Assembly (NCBI GenBank): GCA_902489215.1
Contig: CABTZE010000005.1
Coordinates: forward strand, 1 to 30,572
Reading direction: 5' to 3'
DNA: 30,572 bases
Source: an uncultured Brevibacterium sp.
GTDB lineage: Bacteria > Actinomycetota > Actinomycetes > Actinomycetales > Brevibacteriaceae
Shown: positions 13,154-21,655 of the stretch, in pieces
Layout of the letters: every line of letters begins with the position of its first letter
Position numbering within the stretch: the stretch's first letter is position 1
The notes under the pieces: model-generated
Told to the model about the DNA's origin: nothing
Seen by the model: the letters and a program-made list of their open reading frames with translations, nothing else
Databases searched by the model: none
Translations under genes and position numbers: made by a program

Positions 13154-13575
13154 GAAAAGCGGATTCCGGGCGTGCCCCAATCGAGTTCATCTTCGCCTCG
13201 GTCGTCCTCATCATTCCCCTGGTGTACGGGGCTCTGGCGTTTTCACAGGTGCAGTCAGCCGCCTACGCGGCCCAGGCTTCCGCGGTCGATGCCGCACGCG
13301 CGGCAGCCCGCTACCCGCAGTCAGCACAAGAGCGCGCGCACCAGTCCGCCCAGCTGCACTTCGCCGATTTCGGCTTGGACTCTGCCCAATACACCATCCG
13401 CTTTGACTGTGCTGGGGACTGTCAGAAAGACGGGACTCGTGTGACGGCGACTGTGGAATCTACTGTTCCACTGCCCGGAATCCCACGCTGGTTGACTTCC
13501 GGTGGGAAGGCGGGCATCACCGTCCAGTCAGAACACGCCGACATCGTCGCAGCATTCGGTGAGGTGAGGCCATGA
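13150..13575 (+). CDS. Second TadE-like pseudopilin
   Basis: A 141-residue protein starting at GTG 13150, overlapping the previous stop (GTGA). Its leader is very short, with G7|R8 as cleavage site and Glu12 at +5 in DSGRAPIEFIFASVVLIIPL, then one hydrophobic helix and QASAVDAARAAARYP, as in TadE/TadF proteins. Two cysteines in DCAGDCQK (about residue 85-92) may form a disulfide outside the cell. It overlaps the next gene by four bases. Confidence 0.82.
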   Translation: MRKADSGRAPIEFIFASVVLIIPLVYGALAFSQVQSAAYAAQASAVDAARAAARYPQSAQERAHQSAQLHFADFGLDSAQYTIRFDCAGDCQKDGTRVTATVESTVPLPGIPRWLTSGGKAGITVQSEHADIVAAFGEVRP

Positions 13576-14006
13576 GCCGGCGCAGAGACCGCGGATCGAT
13601 CATGCCGCTGTCCATTGGCTTTATGAGCATCGCCCTGGCCCTGCTCATCATTGCGGTGGTCATCACCGACATCTACATGGCCCACCGGAAACTGTTCGCC
13701 ATGGCGGATTCCGCTGCCCTGGCCGCCGCGGATTCCTACACTCCGGGCCTAACCGAACAACCGTCCCTGTTCTTCACCAACGCCGACATCGAAAGCGCCG
13801 CCGGCCGCTACATTCGGCAATCCGCCGACGATTCTCGATGGACGAATCTCCGCGTGCGAGCGCACACCACCGACGCCAACCACGTGTCCGTTGAACTCAC
13901 CGCCGGATACAAACCGGTTCTCATCAGCCCTTTTGTGCCCAAAGGACTCCCCTTGCGCGCCGCGGTCACAGTTGAGGGGGCTCTGCTCGATCCTGGGCGA
14001 CAGTAG
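13572..14006 (+). CDS. TadG/Flp-locus membrane protein
   Basis: A 144-residue single-pass protein. MSRRRDRGSIMPLSIGFMSI is the RGSxxPL-type N-terminus of the Tad (TadG-like) family, followed by a membrane helix (about 12-35) and MADSAALAAADSYTPG, the conserved ADSAALA segment, then a small extracellular domain. It is the last gene of the overlapping tad set; after it the 156-bp gap carries a DnaA box. There is no von Willebrand domain, unlike long TadG proteins. Confidence 0.8.
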   Translation: MSRRRDRGSIMPLSIGFMSIALALLIIAVVITDIYMAHRKLFAMADSAALAAADSYTPGLTEQPSLFFTNADIESAAGRYIRQSADDSRWTNLRVRAHTTDANHVSVELTAGYKPVLISPFVPKGLPLRAAVTVEGALLDPGRQ

Positions 14007-14085
14007 CTCACGAGGTGCCACCCGGCCTGGTCTATTCGGACCGGCTTTCGTGGGGCTGCGGAACACTGACTTCTGTTCCGCTCTC

Positions 14086-14094
14086 TGTGGATAA
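14086..14094 (-). promoter_or_regulatory. DnaA box (TTATCCACA on minus strand)
   Basis: TGTGGATAA on the plus strand, an exact match, in the short gap between the tad operon and the FtsK-like gene, about 70 bp before its start. CAGTCCACA at 14103-14111 is a weaker neighbour with two mismatches. Confidence 0.45.
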
Positions 14095-14162
14095 GGCACG
14101 CACAGTCCACAGGGGTTCACAACGGGGTGTGTGGCAATGCGCGGCTCCCCTATGTTCCGAGC

Positions 14163-17100
14163 ATGGCTCAGACAACAGTTCACGTCACAGGACAGGGGCA
14201 CGCGTCGTTTTCGCTCAGTGCTCCAGATCGGGCGCGCGCCGCTGATGTTCTAGCCGCCTTCACCCGTCACACCGCCGGTGATTCTGTCCGAGCCTGGGCT
14301 GTCCGGCCCGATGGTGGACACTCTCGCCCCACCTCGGAAAGCTGGCGGCAGTGGTGTGCCCAGCATCCGGCGACCGTCGTCAGCCGACCCAGCCAGCTCG
14401 ACGTGCGTGCACGGCTCACCGGAGTCCAGCCGACCGCCACGATGGTGGCCGGGCCGGATGCCGGTTTTGCTTTTGCTCTGCCGCCGCACACTGTCACGGT
14501 CGGTCGCAGCGAACGCGCTGACTTCTGTCTGCAGGACCCTTTCACATCGCGTACTCCGCAGCAGCTGCGATTCGGCACGAACACTGTCGGCAGCAGCGTC
14601 GTGGTTGTTGACGACGGGCAACCCGAAACCGTCAACAGCGCCGTCATTCCATGGCCGAAAGCACCGCGGGTGGCACAGCTGAACCGCCCGTCGATTCTGC
14701 ATCTGGTCATCCCGCTGCTCATAGGGGTTGTCCTGGCGATGGCCATGCAAGTGTGGTGGTTTCTTGCCTTCAGCCTGTCCGGCCCACTGAGCGCAGGACT
14801 GCAGCTGCTGACAGAACGGCGGCGAATCCGCAGGCAATCAGCTGAAGGCCTGCGTTCCTATGTCGCGAGTCTGCGTGCACTCGCGGACACAGTCGAACAG
14901 CGCGCGGAAGAGGCGAGCATTCCGCCCAGCCGGACCCCGCTGACGGTGTGCATTGGATACGGGACAGTTCTCCTTCCGGCAGCTGTCGCCGAACCGTCCG
15001 AACCGGATGAATCGTGGGACGACGACTACCGTGCTGCGTGTCAGACACTCGAGGGCAGAACCGTGCTGCCGATCGATGCTGCCACACGCAGAATTCAGAC
15101 CCAGGCGCCCATCAACATCGACCTCCGGCAGCACTCCGTGGTGCTCTGCGGAGCTGAAGCGGTGCCAATCGCCCGCGCACTGTGCACCCAGATCAGCACT
15201 GCGGCCGCAGTTGTGGTCCACGGCCGCTCCGCAGCCCGACGCACGCCGGAGCTGCTGACTGCCATACCGGCCTGTCCCTGTGTGTACGGAGAGAACTGTG
15301 GCGACAGTGAGGCGGCTGTATCCATCACCATTGACCACGACCGGATTGCTGTGGCCGGCGCTGACGCCAAGAGTTCGGTTGTCGTTGAGGCATCTGCCCG
15401 CACGGCCCGGATCGTGCAGGCAGCCACGTCACCTGCAACGATGCCGGAGACTGGCGTGATCAATCCGGCTCGTATGACCACCGGACGATTCCTCAGCCTG
15501 TGCCCGCACACATCTGGCACGGACAAGGCATGGTCGGAACCGGTGAGTTTCGACGACCTAGCCGTCCAGTGCACACAGGCCGAGGTGCCCATCGGCTTAG
15601 GCCCGGACGGTCCGGTTTCCGCTGATCTGTTCACGGATGGTCCCCACGCTCTTGTTGCCGGCACCACGGGAAGCGGAAAGTCCGTTCTCCTGCAGACGTG
15701 GATTGCCGCCCTGTGCCGCAGTCGACGGCCGGATGAGCTGCGGCTGATCCTCATGGACTTCAAGGGCGGAGCGGCGTTCTCGTCCCTGGCCGGGCTGCCG
15801 CACGTTGAATCGTGTTCGGACAATTTGGACCTGCGCTCAGCCCTGCGCACTCTGCGCAGCGTGCAGGCGGAGGTTCACTACCGCGAAGGCGTGCTCAAAC
15901 GATCCGGCTGCCCTGACATTGACGCCCACAATCAGGCGGGCTCGGGGCCGCCGCTTCCGCGAATCGTTGTTGTGATCGACGAGTTCCAGGTGCTGACAGC
16001 CGACTTCCCACCCGGCGTTGATGCACTCGAATCCCTCACCGCCCTGGGCCGGTCGCTTGGCATCCACATAGTGCTTGCCACGCAGAAACCCTCCGGGGTC
16101 ATCACATCGCGCATGCGCACAAACATCGCTCTGCGCATCTGTATGCGCGTACGGGATGCTTCTGACTCACTCGAAGTACTCGATTCGCCTGTCGCTGCGG
16201 AATTCCCACCGGACCGTCCAGGGATGGGCTGTATTTCCACCGGACATCGCAGCGATATGTTTCGCGCGGCCAGTCTGGACATTCCCGCTGACGCGTCTGC
16301 CCAGGTGGCCTGGCACCGGCTCGACAGTGGCGAGCGCGACCCCGGTTCCGACTCGGGGGCGTGCAGTATTGAGGTCGAGGCGCCACCGGCCCCGATCCTG
16401 CAGGAACTGCTGCAGACAGCACGGCCGAGGAACGCCCGGCGAATCACCCCGGAAGCTCTGCCTGAGGTTTTGCCCCTGACCGAAGAGGGACCGGTGGGGC
16501 TCATTGATCTGCCCGATCAGCAGACCGTTGTGGGCTGGACTCCCGAGGCGGATCTCAGCACAGCGATCGTCGGCGGGCCGCGCACGGGCAAGTCATCTTT
16601 GCTGTGGCTGCTCGCCCGCGTGTTTTCTGAGGTCAGCAAGGAGGCTCGGGGCAATGCAAGAGCTCAGTCACCGGACAGTGTTCTGTTCACACGCGATGGG
16701 CCTTCGTGCTGTCGGTCAGGACTGTTGGTGGTCAATCATGCGGATGCCTGGCTGGTGGAATATGCGCTCGGCAGGGTGGAGCAGACGGTTGCGTCTGGTG
16801 GACGGCCGCGAGTTTTCATTGACGACTTCGAACATCTGACTTCTCAACCGCACATTCTCATGCGCTTCGAAGCGCTGCTGAGTGACACCTCGGCCGTCAT
16901 CGTGTGTGACCGCAGGACACTGAGCTCAAAGGTCGGCGCATCGATCAGCCGACGGGTTTTCTTCCCACCGGCCTCCGATGGGGACACGGTGTTTCTGGGA
17001 CTCAGCAATCACCGTTTCGACGGCTTCCCTGCCTCGGGGCGGGCTGTTCTCATTGCCCCACACACCGACTGCGGTGAAGCGCGTGCAGATGAGGGCTTGC

Positions 17101-17696
17101 CTCAGTGGGACGCCGATGTCATTGGGCCTGACGGGGTCGATGTACAGATCGCCTTTGCCGCGAGTGCAGCTGATGTTGCCGACACCGGCGTGGGGTCTAT
17201 GAACACTCCGGATGCTTTTGCTGACCCCGCTCCCCCGCTGCCGTGGGGTATCGGGCGCACCCCAACTCCTGGTGCTCTCGGCTACGGCCCCTGCGGCGAG
17301 CCTGTTGTGTGGGACGCAGAAGAGCACGGCCACGTGCTGAGCATCATCGGTCCGGCAGAAGTGCGGCAGAGTATCGCCGCCACCCTTACTTCCGCTGAGC
17401 TGCCCGCCTGTTTCACACAGCTCAGTGCGGCTGATGCACTCCCGGGTGACATCGCACCGGCGATGACGGCAAAAAGGGCAGTGCTGGGGTGGGGTCTGCA
17501 CGAACAGCTGCCCTATGGATCATCCGCCGCACAGGCGAGCGCTGTGGGCCCCAGAATCATCGTGGGCGCCAGGGCTCAATCTGAATTGGAAAATCTCGGT
17601 CTGCGGAACCTGCCCGTCGCCCCACCGGGGATTGCATGGTTCATCACGCGGACTGCCGCAATACCGATACAGCTGCAGGAAGGGCCACCGCTATGA
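14163..17696 (+). CDS. FHA/FtsK-SpoIIIE domain ATPase, EccC/EssC-like
   Basis: A 1177-residue membrane ATPase. The N-terminal part holds a degenerate FHA domain (VTVGRSERADFCLQDPFTSR, about 112-131; the expected conserved His is lost). Two membrane helices follow at about 178-215. FtsK-like domain 1 has Walker A GTTGSGKS (500-507) and Walker B VVVIDEF (D606, E607). Domain 2 has Walker A GGPRTGKS (804-811) and Walker B RVFIDDF. A third domain near 1060 has only GPAEVRQS where a P-loop is expected. This is the architecture of type VII secretion motors EccC/EssC, rather than DNA-pumping FtsK, which has a gamma domain absent here. Start ATG 14163 lacks a Shine-Dalgarno; GTG 14127 is an alternative. 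No WXG100 gene is in the window. Confidence 0.86.
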   Translation: MAQTTVHVTGQGHASFSLSAPDRARAADVLAAFTRHTAGDSVRAWAVRPDGGHSRPTSESWRQWCAQHPATVVSRPSQLDVRARLTGVQPTATMVAGPDAGFAFALPPHTVTVGRSERADFCLQDPFTSRTPQQLRFGTNTVGSSVVVVDDGQPETVNSAVIPWPKAPRVAQLNRPSILHLVIPLLIGVVLAMAMQVWWFLAFSLSGPLSAGLQLLTERRRIRRQSAEGLRSYVASLRALADTVEQRAEEASIPPSRTPLTVCIGYGTVLLPAAVAEPSEPDESWDDDYRAACQTLEGRTVLPIDAATRRIQTQAPINIDLRQHSVVLCGAEAVPIARALCTQISTAAAVVVHGRSAARRTPELLTAIPACPCVYGENCGDSEAAVSITIDHDRIAVAGADAKSSVVVEASARTARIVQAATSPATMPETGVINPARMTTGRFLSLCPHTSGTDKAWSEPVSFDDLAVQCTQAEVPIGLGPDGPVSADLFTDGPHALVAGTTGSGKSVLLQTWIAALCRSRRPDELRLILMDFKGGAAFSSLAGLPHVESCSDNLDLRSALRTLRSVQAEVHYREGVLKRSGCPDIDAHNQAGSGPPLPRIVVVIDEFQVLTADFPPGVDALESLTALGRSLGIHIVLATQKPSGVITSRMRTNIALRICMRVRDASDSLEVLDSPVAAEFPPDRPGMGCISTGHRSDMFRAASLDIPADASAQVAWHRLDSGERDPGSDSGACSIEVEAPPAPILQELLQTARPRNARRITPEALPEVLPLTEEGPVGLIDLPDQQTVVGWTPEADLSTAIVGGPRTGKSSLLWLLARVFSEVSKEARGNARAQSPDSVLFTRDGPSCCRSGLLVVNHADAWLVEYALGRVEQTVASGGRPRVFIDDFEHLTSQPHILMRFEALLSDTSAVIVCDRRTLSSKVGASISRRVFFPPASDGDTVFLGLSNHRFDGFPASGRAVLIAPHTDCGEARADEGLPQWDADVIGPDGVDVQIAFAASAADVADTGVGSMNTPDAFADPAPPLPWGIGRTPTPGALGYGPCGEPVVWDAEEHGHVLSIIGPAEVRQSIAATLTSAELPACFTQLSAADALPGDIAPAMTAKRAVLGWGLHEQLPYGSSAAQASAVGPRIIVGARAQSELENLGLRNLPVAPPGIAWFITRTAAIPIQLQEGPPL

Positions 17697-17699
17697 CAG

Positions 17700-18626
17700 T
17701 CAACTGGTGGCAACCGTGTCGTACTCGTAGAGCACGCGTGCTTTGCCTGCCTCCACCAGGCCATCAATGAGCGTTGAGAGCACCGGCATTTCGTCCGTTA
17801 CCTCAACGACCACCGGGGTGTCCGTCGACAGACGCGCAATGAGCGCACCCGTGTCCTCCAGGGCAGCCTGGAACTCGGGCGAATCAGCCGATCGCGCCTC
17901 GCCAGCATCACCGTCAAAAACAGCGCCGACGGTCAGCTCGGTCGCCCCGTCCTCACCGTCGTCAATCGCGGGGAACGACACTGCAAAAGCCATGATCTGC
18001 CCATCCCGGCGCATGAGCGCCGCCCCGTGTGCACCGGTTGCCTCAGACAGGAAACGCTGGTTGACCTGGCCGATCGTCATATCAGCCGGACGGTCAGCGC
18101 GATTAACACCCGCATACCAGCTGCCGAACGCCTGAGTCAGCGCAACAGAACCGGTGGCGGTCACCTCGAAATCCTCCAACCGGTCAGCACCCAAACCACC
18201 CAAACCGGCAGCCTCAATCCGTACCACCCTGGTTCGAAACAGCGGAGAAAAGCCCCAGGCTGCAGCGGCTTGCGCTCCCGGCGTGCCCGGCTCCACCCGA
18301 GCCCGCAGCGGCAGCCCCTCCAGATCCGTACCGACAACGGCCTCGCGTGCGGCGCTCAGCAGAGCCGTACCGACACCTCGTCGATCATCGGTCGAAGCGA
18401 CCTCAACGTGTGCCCACGCACGCGTGGGGTGCGCCGGCGACTGTGCCACCGCGGCGGCACCGACCAGCACATCATCCGCCACTTCGGCGACAACAGCCCG
18501 GCTGACAGGGGCATCAGCATCCGCCCGGAACAGCGAACGAGCCATGTAGGCGGCAGGGTTCTGCGGATCACCGAGGATCGTGTTGAGCTTGAGATCGTCA
18601 CCGTCGACAAAAGGGCGGATGCGCAT
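17700..18626 (-). CDS. GNAT N-acetyltransferase, probably two GNAT domains
   Basis: A 308-residue protein. The first domain (about 1-145) opens MRIRPFVDGDDLKLNTIL and has the acetyl-CoA motif A in DDRRGVGTALLSAAREAVVG (about 99-118), with a helix-strand AAAAWGFSPLFRTRVVRIE after it. The second half (about 165-308) has GNAT-like strands (AALMRRDGQIMAFAVSFPAI) but a poorly preserved motif A, as in mycothiol-synthase-like tandem GNAT proteins. ATG 18626 has GGAAGGA upstream. Its stop lies 3 bp from the stop of the convergent FtsK-like gene, with no terminator between them. The substrate is unknown. Confidence 0.78.
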   Translation of the reverse strand: MRIRPFVDGDDLKLNTILGDPQNPAAYMARSLFRADADAPVSRAVVAEVADDVLVGAAAVAQSPAHPTRAWAHVEVASTDDRRGVGTALLSAAREAVVGTDLEGLPLRARVEPGTPGAQAAAAWGFSPLFRTRVVRIEAAGLGGLGADRLEDFEVTATGSVALTQAFGSWYAGVNRADRPADMTIGQVNQRFLSEATGAHGAALMRRDGQIMAFAVSFPAIDDGEDGATELTVGAVFDGDAGEARSADSPEFQAALEDTGALIARLSTDTPVVVEVTDEMPVLSTLIDGLVEAGKARVLYEYDTVATS

Positions 18627-18791
18627 ACAAAGTCCTTCCAGGGCAGCTGACCCCACCATTTTAGGCCCGCCCACGTCCGCACTCAGCCCCGGCAGATGTG
18701 ACCAGACCCGCGGTGTCTCGCAGTGCCTGACGGGAGCGCATTCCGATACCGTTATGACATGACTTCGAATACCTCGCCCACGGAGGCTCAG

Positions 18792-19619
18792 ATGACGGAC
18801 AACCCCATGGAAACGGCTGAAAAAGCCGCAGCGGTCATCAACTCGGCAGCCGGTGTCGACAAACACGACATCGCACTGGTTCTCGGCTCCGGCTGGGGAA
18901 GCGCAGCGGACCTGATGGGCGACACGATCGCCGAAACCCCGGCGGCGAAAGTCCCCGGATTCCACGCCTCGGTCGTTGCCGGCCACGGCGGCACCCTGCG
19001 CTCCATCCGCCTGAAGAACAGCGACAAAGTCGCCCTCGTCCTGGGTGCCCGCACCCACTACTACGAAGGCCGCGGCGTACGCGCAGTCGCCCACGGGGTC
19101 CGCACCGCAGCGGCCGCCGGCGCTGACAAGCTCGTGCTGACCAACGGCTGCGGTTCAACCTCAGAAGAGTTCGCCCCCGGCACCCCAGTCATCATCAGCG
19201 ACCACCTCAACCTCACCGCCGTCAGCCCGCTTGAAGGTGCAAACTTCGTTGACCTGACCGACCTCTACTCCCCGCGCCTGCGCGACGTTCTGCGCGGTGT
19301 GGACCCCGAACTCAAAGACGGCGTCTACGCGCAGTTCCCCGGCCCACACTACGAATCCCCGGCGGAAGTCCGCATGGCCCGCACCCTCGGCGCTGACCTC
19401 GTCGGCATGTCCACCGCCCTCGAAGCAATCGCAGCCCGAGCCGCAGGACTGGAAGTTGTGGGCATTTCGCTGGTGACCAACCTCGGCGCAGGAGTGTCCG
19501 CCACTCCCCTGTCCCACGCCGAAGTCATCGAAGCCGGCCAGGCGGCAGGCCCACGCATCTCAGCTCTGCTGGCCGAAGCCGTCAGCACGATGGTCGAACT
19601 GCCCCGTCAGGAGCGCTGA
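18792..19619 (+). CDS. punA: Purine nucleoside phosphorylase (trimeric, PunA type)
   Basis: A 275-residue enzyme that splits purine (deoxy)nucleosides with phosphate to the base and (deoxy)ribose-1-phosphate. Phosphate-binding SGWGSA is in IALVLGSGWGSAADL, then HASVVAGHGG, RTHYYEGRG, and the base/ribose pocket GPHYESPAEVRMARTLGADL followed by VGMSTALEAIAA and SLVTNLGAG. ATG 18792 was chosen because GGAGG sits six bases upstream; ATG 18759 and GTG 18723 are in frame but lack that. It is followed after 3 bp by a phospho-sugar mutase, the same order as Rv3307-Rv3308 in Mycobacterium. Confidence 0.93.
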   Translation: MTDNPMETAEKAAAVINSAAGVDKHDIALVLGSGWGSAADLMGDTIAETPAAKVPGFHASVVAGHGGTLRSIRLKNSDKVALVLGARTHYYEGRGVRAVAHGVRTAAAAGADKLVLTNGCGSTSEEFAPGTPVIISDHLNLTAVSPLEGANFVDLTDLYSPRLRDVLRGVDPELKDGVYAQFPGPHYESPAEVRMARTLGADLVGMSTALEAIAARAAGLEVVGISLVTNLGAGVSATPLSHAEVIEAGQAAGPRISALLAEAVSTMVELPRQER

Positions 19620-19622
19620 GCC

Positions 19623-21443
19623 ATGATCGCCGACCGCTTCACAGCAGGCTTCGACCCCGAAATCGTCAAAGCATGGATCGCCGACGACCCCGACCCCGTC
19701 ACCGCGGAAGCCCTGCAGAAACAGCTGGATACCGCCACGGGCGAACCCGGTGAGGCCGCCAACCGCGCAATCGCCGACATCACCGAGGGCTTTCAGGGCC
19801 TTTTGCAGTTCGGCACGGCCGGTCTGCGCGGCGAAATGGGGCCGGGCCCCAGCCGCATGAACGCAGCCGTCGTCACCCGCGCGGCTGCAGGACTCGCGGC
19901 GGCTCTGCGCGATGTTGTCGGTGAGGGCTTCACTGTGGCCATCGGCTGCGATGCCCGCCACGGGTCAGCTGACTTCGCCCGCATCACCGCCTCAGTCGTC
20001 ACCCAGGCCGGCGGCCACGCCATGCTCTTACCGGCACAGCTGCCCACACCGCTGTTGGCTTTCGCGGTCAGGCACCTGGGCACCGACGCCGGCGTCATGG
20101 TCACCGCCAGCCACAACCCGCCCCAAGACAACGGCTACAAGGTCTACCTTGGCGAGCGGCCCCTCATCGGTGCGGCTCGTGCGGCCGCAGATGCCGAGGG
20201 TCGTGAACTCACCGACGCTGAGCTCGAAGCTCTCACAGCAGGTGCTGGCGCGCAGATCGTCGAACCCTTCGATGCGTTCATTGCCGGCAAAATCGCCGAG
20301 GTGCCGTCTGTCGGCGGCATGGACCTACCGGACACCGGCTGGACGGAGCTGGGTGAGGAGGTGCTCGAGGCCTACACTGAACGGCTTGCCGAATTCACCG
20401 ACATGGCGGGTGCCCACCAGACTGAGCCGCTGACGATCGTCTACACCGCAATGCACGGCGTGGGCGGCCAGACAGCGCTGCGCGTTCTTGAGCAGGCCGG
20501 CTTCACGGATGTTCACGTGGTCGACCAGCAGCACCAGCCCGACCCCGACTTCCCCACCGTCGCGTTCCCCAACCCAGAAGAGCCCGGCGCTCTCGACCTC
20601 GCCTTCGCCAAGGCGCGCGAGGTCGGTGCGGACCTCATCATCGCGAATGACCCGGATGCCGACCGCGTGTCTGCCGCCATCCCGGATCCGCGGGAGGAAA
20701 GCGGCTACCGCCAGCTTTCCGGTGACGAGGTGGGGCTCCTGCTGGCCGAATTCATGGCCGGGACCGTGCGGGCTCGCCAGGCTGTGGGCGAGGCGTGCGT
20801 CATGGCCAACTCGATCGTGTCCTCAACCGCTGTTGCCCAGTTGGCCGCCAACCGCGGCATTGCACACCGGGAAACACTGACCGGCTTCAAGTGGATTACC
20901 CGTGTGCCCGGTCTGGTGTACGGCTACGAGGAGGCGCTCGGCTACTGCGTCGACCCTGAGGCTGTGCGCGATAAGGACGGCATCAGTGCGGCCGTTGTCT
21001 TCGCCGGTCTGGTCTCCAAACTCAAGAGCACGGGATTGACCGTTGAAGATCAGCTGGATGACATTCGCCAGCGCGACGGCGTTTTCCTCACTGCCCCACT
21101 GACCTTCCGCTTTGAGGACGTCGACAAGATCGCCGCAGCCGTCGACTCACTGCGCAGTACCCCGCCGCAGGAACTTGCCGGACTGGATGTTGTTGAAGTC
21201 ATCGACCTTGCCGCCGGGAGCGATGAACTGCCGCCCACCAACGGCATCAAACTGCGCTTAGAGGGCGGTGACCGGATCATCATCCGCCCGTCGGGAACCG
21301 AGCCGAAGCTCAAGTGCTACCTGGAAACCGTCGCACCGGCTGACGGCTTCGACTCCCCCGAGGACGTGGGCACCGCGGTGGCCGAATGCCGCCAGCGCCT
21401 GTCCGCGCTCTCAGCCGCACTCGGTGCGTACCTGGGTCTGTAA
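19623..21443 (+). CDS. Phospho-sugar mutase (PGM/PMM family, PmmB type)
   Basis: A 606-residue alpha-D-phosphohexomutase-family enzyme. The phosphoserine loop is VTASHNPPQDNGYKVY (Ser163), the metal loop DPDADR (343-348), the sugar-binding loop GYEEALGYCVDP (about 433-444), and the phosphate-binding end RPSGTEPKLKCYLE (about 555). An N-terminal extension LLQFGTAGLRGEMGPGPSRM is typical of the PgcA/PmmB subgroup. Being coupled to punA and facing the deo operon, it may act on (deoxy)ribose-1-phosphate, supplying the phosphopentomutase step for which no separate deoB is seen; that role is inference. The terminator at 21503-21540 closes the transcript. Confidence 0.92.
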   Translation: MIADRFTAGFDPEIVKAWIADDPDPVTAEALQKQLDTATGEPGEAANRAIADITEGFQGLLQFGTAGLRGEMGPGPSRMNAAVVTRAAAGLAAALRDVVGEGFTVAIGCDARHGSADFARITASVVTQAGGHAMLLPAQLPTPLLAFAVRHLGTDAGVMVTASHNPPQDNGYKVYLGERPLIGAARAAADAEGRELTDAELEALTAGAGAQIVEPFDAFIAGKIAEVPSVGGMDLPDTGWTELGEEVLEAYTERLAEFTDMAGAHQTEPLTIVYTAMHGVGGQTALRVLEQAGFTDVHVVDQQHQPDPDFPTVAFPNPEEPGALDLAFAKAREVGADLIIANDPDADRVSAAIPDPREESGYRQLSGDEVGLLLAEFMAGTVRARQAVGEACVMANSIVSSTAVAQLAANRGIAHRETLTGFKWITRVPGLVYGYEEALGYCVDPEAVRDKDGISAAVVFAGLVSKLKSTGLTVEDQLDDIRQRDGVFLTAPLTFRFEDVDKIAAAVDSLRSTPPQELAGLDVVEVIDLAAGSDELPPTNGIKLRLEGGDRIIIRPSGTEPKLKCYLETVAPADGFDSPEDVGTAVAECRQRLSALSAALGAYLGL

Positions 21444-21502
21444 AACCACTCGCTGGCAGACCACAAATCCGGCCGCCGAACCTCGGCACACCGCGGAAGA
21501 GC

Positions 21503-21540
21503 AAATCCACCCGTTAGCCGTGCGGCTAGCGGGTGGATTT
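21503..21540. terminator. Bidirectional terminator between mutase and deoC
   Basis: 18-bp arms (21503-21520 and 21523-21540) match at 17 of 18 with one G-T pair and a 2-base apex; ends AAATCC/GGATTT give A/U tracts in both directions and TTTGTTG follows on the plus strand. It suits the two convergent operons that end on either side. Confidence 0.88.
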
Positions 21541-21655
21541 GTTGCTATTGGGAGTTTTTGCGGCTCAAGAGTGTTCTGCGGCTTACGCGTGTTTGCGTGC
21601 AGTCGACAGGCAGACAGCCCCGCCGCCAAATACGGCTAGAGCCGAAGCCAGAACC

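Noticed and set aside
14163..17696. DNA translocase FtsK/SpoIIIE
   Set aside because: There are only two TM helices, an FHA-like N-terminus, multiple ATPase domains and no C-terminal gamma winged-helix; the architecture fits EccC/EssC instead.
18723..18791. Upstream starts of punA (GTG 18723, ATG 18759)
   Set aside because: Neither has a Shine-Dalgarno, and family homology starts after ATG 18792, which has GGAGG at ideal distance.
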